NCBI RefSeq assembly: GCF_009193185.1
Contig: NZ_VUKF01000033.1
Location: forward strand, 1-52,631
Direction of reading: 5' to 3'
Source of the DNA: Georgenia thermotolerans
Lineage (GTDB): Bacteria; Actinomycetota; Actinomycetes; Actinomycetales; Actinomycetaceae
Length of the DNA: 52,631 nt
The notes under the pieces are model-generated. The model saw nothing but the letters and a program-made list of their open reading frames with translations. It had not been told where the DNA came from and did no database searches. This document shows, in pieces, positions 6,901-13,904 of this stretch. Position numbers and translations under genes: made by a program. Numbering within the stretch: position 1 is the first letter of the stretch; every line of letters starts with the position of its first letter.

Positions 6901-9435
6901 CTACGCGCTCCACTCCTCGCCGAGGGCGATGCGCAGCCGGGCGAGCAGCTCCGAGCGCGAGGCCGCGCCGAGCCGGCGCCGGATCCGTGCGACGTGGTGC
7001 TCCACGGTGCGCGGTGAGATGTAGATCGTGTCGCCGATCTCGCGGTAGGTCTTGCCCGCCAGCACCAGCCCGGCGATCTCCCGCTCGCGGGGGCTGAGCC
7101 CGCTGTCGTCGACGAGGGGGCGGCTCGCCGCGGGTGCGGGCTCCTGCGGCAGGCCGGGCTTGGTGCCGGGATGCAGGTCGCGGGCCCGGGCGAGCAGGCG
7201 CGCCATGTCCTTGCGCTCCTCCGTGCGGGCGGCGGCGTGCCCGGCCAGGCGGGAACCGTCCCAGGTCAGCCCGACGGACGCCAGCCCGCGGGCGGCGTTC
7301 TCCACCGTCGCCACGTCGACGTTCCCGGCGAGCACCGACACCCAGGCCCGGCCGGCGGAGGCGAGGACGGCGGCGTAGTGGCTCTTCCCGGCCGCGCGGA
7401 CGAGCGCCGCGGCGTGCGGGCCGAGGTCGGCGGGCCGCTCGGCCAGGATGGCGGCGTGCACGTGGGCCCAGTGAAGCGGCACCGCCCACAGCGGCGGGTC
7501 GCCCAGCCGGCTCAGCAGCGCCCACGCCTCCGCGACGTGTCCCTCGACCCGGGCGGTGTCCCGCAGCCGGGCCGCGGCGATGAGCAGCTCGCCGAGCGGG
7601 AGCAGGGTGAACAGGTCGACCGGGAAGTGCAGGATCGTCTCCCGGGCCCGGCCCCACGCCTGCACGAGCGCCGGGGCGTCGTCGGTCCGCCGGGCCAGCC
7701 CCACCTCGAGCGCGCGCAGGAAGAGCTCCTCCCGCGGGGAGGCGGGGTGCCCGCCGGCGGCCGCCTCGGCGAGGGCGCTCTGGGCGAGGTCGGGGCGGTC
7801 GCGGAGCATCGCCGTCCACGCCCGGAACAGCAGCAGGCCCGGGCGGGCGGCGGCACTGCCCTGCCCGCCGGCCAGGGCGCCCTCGACGACCGACTCGGCC
7901 ACGGAGAGCTCTCCGACGTGCAGGGCAACCAGCGCCCCGAGCGCCGCCGGGGAGATCGGCAGGGGGATGGCGCAGCCGCTGGCGGTGAGCATGTCCGAGG
8001 CGCGCACGAGCGAGGCCATGGCGGCGGTGGCGGAGCCGTCGAGGGTCGCCCGCAGCCCCTCGGACATCAGGCCGGGCACCGCCGCGAGCACGGTGGGCGG
8101 CGCGGCCGCCGGCGCGGCGTCGAGCATCTCCTCGGCGCCCTCGCGGTCCCCCGCCCCGAGCAGGGCCACGACGGCGAGCGGCGCGGACGCGCCCACACGC
8201 CCCGCCCCGAGCCAGCGGTACACCTGGGCGCTGCGCGCCAGCATCCCGCGCCGGGACCAGACCTCGGCGGCGACGTCGACGGCGCGGCCCAGGTCGGGCG
8301 GGCCGGGCTGGGTGAGCAGGTCGTCGACGATGCGGCCGGCCTCGTCGAGGTCGCCGGACAGCGCGGCGGCCTGGGCGCGCCGGGCGGCGAGCGCGCCGGC
8401 GTCGGCCCCGGCGGCGACGGCCTGGGCGTACAGCGCCCGGGCGGCGACGGGGTCCCGCGCCAGGGCGGCGTCGGCCTGACCGGTGAGCGCGGCGGCCACG
8501 CGCGGGTCGGCCAGGCCCGTCCGGGCGAGCTGGCGGGCGACGTCGTCCAGGGGGCGGCCGAGGGTGTCGACCGCCGCGAGCAGGGCGCGTTGGCGCGCCC
8601 GGACCCGGTGGGCCGGCGTCGCCGCGAGCAGGGCCTCGCCGACGAGGGGGACGATCGCGCCGGCGGACGTGAGCAGCCCGGCGGCCTCGCCGTGGGCGAC
8701 GAGGTCCTCCACGCCGTCCAAGTCCCGCTCGAGGGCCGGCGGCGGGGTGTCGCCGGAGAGGTCGAAGCCGACCGCGAGGTCGAGCAGCAGCTCGCGCAGC
8801 CGGTCGTCGAGGTGCTCGAGCTCGCGGCCGAGCTGGGCGAGCACGGCGGGCGGGGCCACCTGGACGCCGTCGCGCGGCCAGGTGGTCACGACCCGCTGGA
8901 CGAGCCACGGCATCCCCGCGGTCACCCGGGCCAGCGCGTCCACGACCGCGCCGGGGACCGGCTGCCCGCGCCGGTGCGCTGCGACGACGGCGATGTCGTC
9001 CCGGGCCATCGGACCGAGCGCGACGGGCGGGCGGTGCAGGTCGAGCGTGGCGAGCAGGGCGCGCAGGGCGCTGCTGCGGGGCCAGGGTCGGTGGGCGACG
9101 ACGAGATGGCTCTCCCCCGTCTGGGCCAGCTCGCGCAGCCGCCCGAGAGTGACGTCGTCGAGGTCGTGGGCGTCGTCGACGAGGACGGCGGTGTACGCCG
9201 TCGCGTCCCGGCTCGCCAGGTCCGGGGTGGGGCCGTGCCGGGTCTCGAAACCGGCCGCCCGGTAGACGCTGGCCAGCTCGCCGAGGAGGGCCGACTTGCC
9301 GGTGCCGGCGGGGCCGGTGACGCCCACGAGCAGGCGGCGCTGCGGGTCGGCGGCGACCTCGTCGAGCAGCGCGGCCGCGGGACCGCGCAGGCTGCGCACG
9401 GGGAAGGCGGTGGTTGCGCGGGTGTCCACGGTCAC
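6901..9435 (-). CDS. Large LuxR-family ATPase transcriptional regulator (LAL/MalT type)
   Basis: The 844-residue protein has an N-terminal AAA/STAND-type ATPase with Walker A GPAGTGKS at 41-48 and a Walker B-like AVLVDDAHD, then a long Ala/Leu-rich helical-repeat region (about 280-740) and a C-terminal GerE/LuxR helix-turn-helix (LSPREREIAGLVLAGKTYRE ... SPRTVEHHVARIRRRLG) in the last 70 residues. Such proteins are activators that oligomerise on ligand and nucleotide binding. The GTG start at 9435 overlaps the hsp70 stop (GTGA) and is preceded by GGAGGG; a second GTG lies six bases downstream. Coupling to hsp70 suggests the chaperone-like protein and the regulator form one sensing unit. The paired dyads before iniB1 and iniB2 are candidate binding sites. 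Signal unknown. Confidence 0.88.
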   Translation of the reverse strand: MTVDTRATTAFPVRSLRGPAAALLDEVAADPQRRLLVGVTGPAGTGKSALLGELASVYRAAGFETRHGPTPDLASRDATAYTAVLVDDAHDLDDVTLGRLRELAQTGESHLVVAHRPWPRSSALRALLATLDLHRPPVALGPMARDDIAVVAAHRRGQPVPGAVVDALARVTAGMPWLVQRVVTTWPRDGVQVAPPAVLAQLGRELEHLDDRLRELLLDLAVGFDLSGDTPPPALERDLDGVEDLVAHGEAAGLLTSAGAIVPLVGEALLAATPAHRVRARQRALLAAVDTLGRPLDDVARQLARTGLADPRVAAALTGQADAALARDPVAARALYAQAVAAGADAGALAARRAQAAALSGDLDEAGRIVDDLLTQPGPPDLGRAVDVAAEVWSRRGMLARSAQVYRWLGAGRVGASAPLAVVALLGAGDREGAEEMLDAAPAAAPPTVLAAVPGLMSEGLRATLDGSATAAMASLVRASDMLTASGCAIPLPISPAALGALVALHVGELSVAESVVEGALAGGQGSAAARPGLLLFRAWTAMLRDRPDLAQSALAEAAAGGHPASPREELFLRALEVGLARRTDDAPALVQAWGRARETILHFPVDLFTLLPLGELLIAAARLRDTARVEGHVAEAWALLSRLGDPPLWAVPLHWAHVHAAILAERPADLGPHAAALVRAAGKSHYAAVLASAGRAWVSVLAGNVDVATVENAARGLASVGLTWDGSRLAGHAAARTEERKDMARLLARARDLHPGTKPGLPQEPAPAASRPLVDDSGLSPREREIAGLVLAGKTYREIGDTIYISPRTVEHHVARIRRRLGAASRSELLARLRIALGEEWSA

Positions 9436-11414
9436 CCTCCCGTCCCTCCGGTGCCGGCCGGGGCCTCGACGAGCTGGGTGTCCCCCTGGACGGTCGACGG
9501 GCTCTCCGCCGGGCTCGTCGGCTCGGTCGGGGCCGGCGGCGTTGTGGTCGGGTCCTCCTGCCCGGTGGTGCCGCCGCTGGGCGGCTCGGTCGCCGGGGCC
9601 GGGGTCGTCGGTGCCGGCGTCGGCGAGGGTGACGGGGCCGGGCTGGTGGACGGCGGCGGCGCCTGGGTCGCCGGGGTGGAGGGGGTGCCGGTCGCGCCCG
9701 GCGTGCTGGTACCGGTGGTGCTCGGGGTGCCCGTCCCGGCCGGGCGCGGTGCCGACGGGCCGGCCGCCGGGGTGCTCGGCTGGGCGGCGGTCGACGACGG
9801 CGCCCCGGGGGTCGGGGTGGCCTCCGGGGTGGGACCGGCCGTCGTGCGCCGGGCCGCCGGCCTGGCCGTGCCGGAGGTCGGGCCGGCCGCGCCCTTCCCG
9901 GGCGTCGTGGCGTCGCCGGTGCCGGTCGCGGAGGCCCCGGGCGTCGTGCCGGTCGCGGCACCATTCGGCGTGCCCGCCTGGGCCTCGTTCAGGGTCGGGG
10001 GGAGCAGGCTGTGCACGACCTCGGGGGTCTGGCCCGCGACGGCGGTGAGCATCGTGATGCCGACGACCCCGGCGAGCACGGCCGCCACCTTGGCCCCGCG
10101 GCGGGTGCCGACCAGCCACGGTCCGCCACCGGCCGCGCCGACCGGGGCGGGGAGCCGGGCGTCGAGCGGCAGGGTCGGAGCGTCGTAGGCGGCCCCGCCC
10201 GTGCCGGGTGCGGCCGCGCCGACGGCCCGGTCCTCGTCCGGCACCGGGGCGCCGGCCGCCGCGTCGGAGGACGGGGCGGCGTCGTCGACCGTCACCGTGG
10301 CGCCCTCCGCCGCGCCGGGAAAGGCGGCCGCCAGGGCGGCACCGAGGCAGATGCTGGCCTTGGGGTCGGCGTCGACGGCGACGGGCCGCCCCAGCTCGGC
10401 CGAGACGAGCTCGGCGACCAGCGGCACCCGGGAGGAGCCGCCCACGAGCAGGACGGCCGACAGCTCGCCCGGGTCGACCTCGGCGACGCTGAGCGCGTGC
10501 CGGAGGGTCTCGACGCTCTCGCGCACTGGGCCCTCGATGAGCCCCTCGAACTCGGCGCGGACGAGCCGGACCTGGGTGTGCACCCCGGGCAGCAGGACCG
10601 GCACGGTGGTCTCGGAGTCGCCCGAGAGCGCCTCCTTGGCCTCGGTGCACTCGCGGCGCAGGCGGGAGCAGGCCAGCAGGACGGCCGGGTCGGCGGTGTC
10701 CAGCGCCGCGAGGGCGCCGTCGAGGCTGGTGGTGACGTGACGGAAGACGGCCTCGTCGAAGTCGGCCCCGCCGAGGCGCTCGAGGCCCTCGGGGGTGCCG
10801 AGGACGTCGAAGGTGTCGGCGGCGGCCTTGCGCAGGACGGCGACGTCGAACGTCCCGCCGCCGAGGTCGTAGACCGCGATGGTGCTGCCGACGTCGACCC
10901 GTTCGAAGCCGGCGTAGTGCAGCGCGGCGGCCTCGGGCTCGCTGATGAGCGCGGCGTCGCCGAGCCCGACGCCCGCGAGCGCCTCGCGGAGCAGGCCGGT
11001 CTTGTAGCCGCCCCACCCGGCGGGGTGCGCGACGACGACCCGCTCGGGGGCCTCCCCCTCCTGCTCGGTCGCGCGGTCCACCACCCAGCGCGCGAGGGCG
11101 GCGAAGACGTCCTGCGGCGCCACGAGCTGGTCCCCGACGACCAGCGGGACGGGATCGCCGACCCGGCGCTTGGACTCGCGCACGACCCGGTGCGGGTCGG
11201 TGAGCCCGCGGCGCTCGGCCGCCTCGCCGACCAGCAGCTGGCCGTCCTCGCCGAGATAGATCACCGACGGCGCGGCGGTGGAGCGCGTGCCCAGGTGCAG
11301 CAGCTGCGGCGCCTCGTGACCGGCGCCGCCGAGCCGGGTGATGGCGGCTGCGACAAAGCTCGTGCCGATGTCGATGCCGACCACGTACGCCATGAACCCC
11401 CCTAGCCGCTTCAT
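9432..11414 (-). CDS. Membrane-anchored Hsp70-like ATPase with extracellular Pro/Thr-rich tail
   Basis: Residues 8 to about 375 form an Hsp70-type actin-fold ATPase: phosphate 1 GIDIGTSF (13-20), phosphate 2 VYDLGGGTFDVAVL and adenosine motif VLLVGGSSRVPLV. The DnaK substrate-binding domain is missing. A linker of about 60 residues is followed by one transmembrane helix at about 440-459 (VAAVLAGVVGITMLTAVAG). The last 200 residues are Pro/Thr/Ala/Ser-rich, low in charge, and would face outside. The ATPase would be cytoplasmic. The ATG at 11414 follows GGAGG at 6 bases; an ATG 21 bases on is an alternative. The stop overlaps the regulator start. It may sense the cell wall through the tail and signal to the regulator, by analogy with receptor-like layouts; that is inference. 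Confidence 0.87.
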   Translation of the reverse strand: MKRLGGFMAYVVGIDIGTSFVAAAITRLGGAGHEAPQLLHLGTRSTAAPSVIYLGEDGQLLVGEAAERRGLTDPHRVVRESKRRVGDPVPLVVGDQLVAPQDVFAALARWVVDRATEQEGEAPERVVVAHPAGWGGYKTGLLREALAGVGLGDAALISEPEAAALHYAGFERVDVGSTIAVYDLGGGTFDVAVLRKAAADTFDVLGTPEGLERLGGADFDEAVFRHVTTSLDGALAALDTADPAVLLACSRLRRECTEAKEALSGDSETTVPVLLPGVHTQVRLVRAEFEGLIEGPVRESVETLRHALSVAEVDPGELSAVLLVGGSSRVPLVAELVSAELGRPVAVDADPKASICLGAALAAAFPGAAEGATVTVDDAAPSSDAAAGAPVPDEDRAVGAAAPGTGGAAYDAPTLPLDARLPAPVGAAGGGPWLVGTRRGAKVAAVLAGVVGITMLTAVAGQTPEVVHSLLPPTLNEAQAGTPNGAATGTTPGASATGTGDATTPGKGAAGPTSGTARPAARRTTAGPTPEATPTPGAPSSTAAQPSTPAAGPSAPRPAGTGTPSTTGTSTPGATGTPSTPATQAPPPSTSPAPSPSPTPAPTTPAPATEPPSGGTTGQEDPTTTPPAPTEPTSPAESPSTVQGDTQLVEAPAGTGGTGG

Positions 11415-11689
11415 GCGGAGCCTCCGACGGCCCCGGCGATCGACGATGAGGGCCGAGGTCGACGGTGACTCGCACCACAGGCTAACCCGACAGGTGTCGT
11501 CCTTCCAGGGGGTGGGAGCCGACGGGATGACCTCACCCTCCCGGACAGCATTAAGAGGAAATTGCTTCTTTTATTTCTCCGCAGGTGGCGGCGATCACAG
11601 CGGTGTAACAGGCCGGTCACGGGGCGATCACGGCGGGCGAATTTTTCAGGTGATGATCACCCCCGTGCACGTCCCCTACCCTGACCGGC
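11415..11689. other. Divergent promoter region between hsp70-like gene and maf
   Basis: No gene. It contains an unusually A/T-rich patch at about 11547-11580 in a very GC-rich window, a direct repeat GCGATCAC(A/G)GCGG at 11591-11603 and 11624-11636 (33 bases apart), and a perfect odd palindrome GGTGATGATCACC at 11649-11661. These could be regulator or nucleoid-protein sites for either gene. Confidence 0.55.
11479..11499 (-). promoter_or_regulatory. Putative promoter of the hsp70-luxR operon
   Basis: The minus-strand -10 box TAGCCT lies at 11484-11479, about 65 bases before the ATG. Immediately upstream is GACAGGTGTCG (11489-11499, plus-strand reading), identical to the element in the iniB2 promoter and in nearly the same place relative to the -10. 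A -35 box is weak. Confidence 0.45.
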
Positions 11690-11690
11690 G
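11677..11690 (+). promoter_or_regulatory. Leaderless promoter of maf
   Basis: TACCCT at 11677-11682 fits the actinobacterial -10 pattern TAnnnT and ends 7 bases before the GTG start. There is no ribosome-binding sequence, so the mRNA probably begins at the start codon. Confidence 0.5.
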
Positions 11691-12340
11691 TGACGTCACT
11701 CCTCCTCGCCTCCGCCTCCCCCGCCCGCCTGAGCACCCTGCGCGCCGCGGGCATCGACCCGCTGGTGGAGGTGTCGGGCGTGGACGAGGACGCCGTGCTG
11801 GCCGGTGCCGCCGCCGCGGCCGCCCGCGCCGGCACCGCGCCGGTCCCGGCCGCCGACCAGGTGCTCCTGCTGGCCCGGGCCAAGGCGCGCGACGTCCACG
11901 GCCGCTCCCCCGCCGTTGACCTCGTGCTCGGGTGCGACTCCATGCTCGAGCTCGACGGTGAGGTCCTGGGCAAGCCGGCCGACGCACCCGACGCCGTCGC
12001 CCGCTGGCGGCGCATGCGCGGGCGCAGCGGGGTGCTGCACACCGGGCACTGGCTCATCGCCGGGCCGGCCGAGGTGGGAGCGACCTCCTCCACCGTGGTG
12101 CGGTTCGCCGAGCTCACCGACGCCGAGATCGACGCCTACGTCGCCACCGGCGAGCCGCTGGTGGTGGCCGGGGCGTTCACCGTCGACGGCCTCGGCGGCC
12201 CCTTCGTCACCGCGATCGAGGGCGACTACCACGGCGTCGTCGGGCTCAGCCTGCCGCTGCTGCGCGACCTGCTGGGCGAGGTCGGCGTGGCGATCACCGA
12301 CCTGTGGGCCAGGTCCACGGGCGCGACGGCGGCCGGCTAA
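11690..12340 (+). CDS. maf: Maf family nucleoside triphosphate pyrophosphatase
   Basis: The 216-residue protein has the Maf signature: N-terminal LLLASASPARLSTLRAAGI with the SxSPxR substrate loop (8-13), later VLGCDSMLELDGEVLGKP with the catalytic Asp region, a TGHW segment, and GAFTVDGLGGPFV. Maf proteins hydrolyse non-canonical or canonical NTPs to NMP and pyrophosphate, which keeps modified nucleotides out of nucleic acids; they are cytoplasmic. The start is GTG with a -10 box 7 bases before it and no ribosome site, so it is probably leaderless. An insertion-sequence patch begins directly after its stop. Which nucleotide it prefers cannot be told from the sequence. Confidence 0.92.
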   Translation: MTSLLLASASPARLSTLRAAGIDPLVEVSGVDEDAVLAGAAAAAARAGTAPVPAADQVLLLARAKARDVHGRSPAVDLVLGCDSMLELDGEVLGKPADAPDAVARWRRMRGRSGVLHTGHWLIAGPAEVGATSSTVVRFAELTDAEIDAYVATGEPLVVAGAFTVDGLGGPFVTAIEGDYHGVVGLSLPLLRDLLGEVGVAITDLWARSTGATAAG

Positions 12341-12351
12341 AGCGTGTCGCC

Positions 12352-12389
12352 CAACTCCCTGAGTTGTGAGGCACCGCCCTTCTCGGGCG
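12352..12389 (-). ncRNA. Right-end hairpins, possible reRNA (omegaRNA) scaffold
   Basis: Two hairpins follow the tnpB stop: CAACTC-CCT-GAGTTG (12352-12366) and CGCCC-TTCTC-GGGCG (12375-12389). In IS605/IS1341 elements the guide RNA of TnpB is made from the tnpB 3' end and the right end, with the guide in the flanking DNA. Here the flank would be the 3' end of maf. Existence of the RNA is inferred from position only. Confidence 0.35.
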
Positions 12390-12397
12390 TCCGAGTC

Positions 12398-13841
12398 TCA
12401 GGCCGGGTGGCCGGTCTGAGTTTCGGTTCCCACGTCGTCCGGGCTGGTTTCGTCCGCGCTGGTGCGCGGGCCAGAGCCGTCCCGTCGGTGGGCGTTGGTG
12501 ACGGGGCCGTCTGCTTGACGGTCCCCGGCCTCCTGGGCGGTGTGGCGGGTGGCCCAGGTGGCGAGGTTGGCGGCGGCGTTGAGGTCGCGGTCGATGATCA
12601 GCCCGCACGCCGCGCACCGGTAGGTCCGCTCCTTGAGGCTCAGCGTCTCCTTGCGGTGTCCGCATCCGGAGCAGGTCTTGGAGGAGGCGAACCACCGGTC
12701 CGCCAGGAGCACCTGTCCGCCGCGCCAGGTCTGCTTGTAGCCGATCTGGCGGGCGAGCTCAACCCAGGCCGCGTCCGAGATCGCGGCGGCCAAGCGGTGG
12801 TTGGCGAGCATGCCGGCCACGTGCAGGTTCTCCAGGACGAGCCGGTCGTGGGTCTTGACCAGCCGTGCGGAGACCTGGTGCAGCAGGTGCCGCCGGCGCC
12901 CGCGCAGGTGGGCGTGGTGGCGGGCCAGCCGGGCGGCGGCCCTCCTGCGGTTGCGGGATCCTTTCTGCTTACGGGCCAGCGACCTCGCCAGCCGCCGGGT
13001 GCGGGCCGCTGCCGACCGCTTTGACCGCGGGGCGCGTTCGACACGGAGGGCCTCTTCGCCGTCGGCTGTGGCCGCCACGACCAGGGCCGCCAGGCCCCGG
13101 TCGACCCCGACCCAGCCCGCGGCGTCGCCGGCCAGGCGGGGCGGGTGCCTGGCCTTGCGGGTGCAGGTCCGCCGCCTCCACGGTCAGGGCGATCGACCAG
13201 CGGCCCGCCGCGTTGCGGGAGACGGTGGCGAACAGGACGCGGGCGCGGCCCGTGGCGATCATCCGGCGCAGGCGCCGGGTGTCCTCCCGCACCCGCAGGG
13301 TGCCGATCTTGGGCAGGGTGACCGACCGGGGACGGGTGCCTTCCGCGCCGACCCGGATCGTCGGATGCCCGCCACGGAGCCTGTTCCGGACGCGGAACGA
13401 CCCGTCGGTGGACTTCTTCTTGAACCGGGGATGGCCCACCCGCCGTCGCCCCGCTGCCCGCGCCATCGTCCACGCGCTCAACGCCCGGCCCAGGTCGACG
13501 GCGGCCTCCTCGAACACCTGGGCCAGCACCTCCCCGCGCCATGACAGCCCCGTGACCTCCACTTCGGCCACGCCGCCGGGATCGACCAGATACCGGCGCC
13601 CCGCGGCTTCGGAGCGCTTCCAGGCGTTGAACGCGTTGATCAGATCGAACCCGGACCACGGCACCCACCCCGTATCATCGCCTCCGGCGTCGTGGCCGCG
13701 CCCGTGACGCTCCCGCGCCCGCAGGTGCAGGCGCAGGCACTGGTTGAACGCGAACCGCGCCGCCCCCACGTGCCGGGCCAGCACCCGCTCCTGCTCGACC
13801 GTGGGGTCGAGACAGAAACGAAACGTCGTGTGCCGGCTCAC
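12398..13841 (-). pseudogene. tnpB: Frameshifted TnpB (RNA-guided nuclease family, IS605 OrfB)
   Basis: Two overlapping frames together give a full TnpB of about 480 residues. The first, from GTG at 13841, carries the N-terminal TTFRFCLDPTVEQERVLARH and the HPRFKKK region. The second carries the RuvC residues: VGVDRGLAALV (Asp), LVLENLHVAGM (Glu) and DRDLNAAANLA (Asp), and the zinc finger CSGCGH ... CAACG. They join only if one base is skipped near 13158-13166, and the span (1444 bases) is one base over a multiple of three. No run of identical bases marks a programmed slip, so a disabling insertion is most likely. Family role: RNA-guided DNA nuclease that helps retain the transposon. Confidence 0.85.
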
Positions 13842-13904
13842 ACCCCGAACGCTGCCAGCCCCCACCCACATTGAGAGACGCACCCTTTGGGAGACGCGCC
13901 CTAG

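Larger units (their letters stand above)
12345..13900 (-). mobile_element. TnpB-bearing IS605/IS1341-like element, approximate limits
   Basis: A tnpB pseudogene without a Y1 transposase (tnpA) lies between maf and the IS1182 element. Subterminal hairpins at its 3' side (12352-12389) are typical of the right end of this family. These elements lack terminal inverted repeats and do not duplicate their target, so the edges given are estimates: the right end close to the maf stop, the left end somewhere in 13842-13900. Confidence 0.5.

Noticed and set aside
6743-9964. 1073-codon Arg/Pro-rich minus-strand frame overlapping the regulator
   Set aside because: Shadow frame of the LuxR-type gene; composition is that of shifted GC-rich codons.
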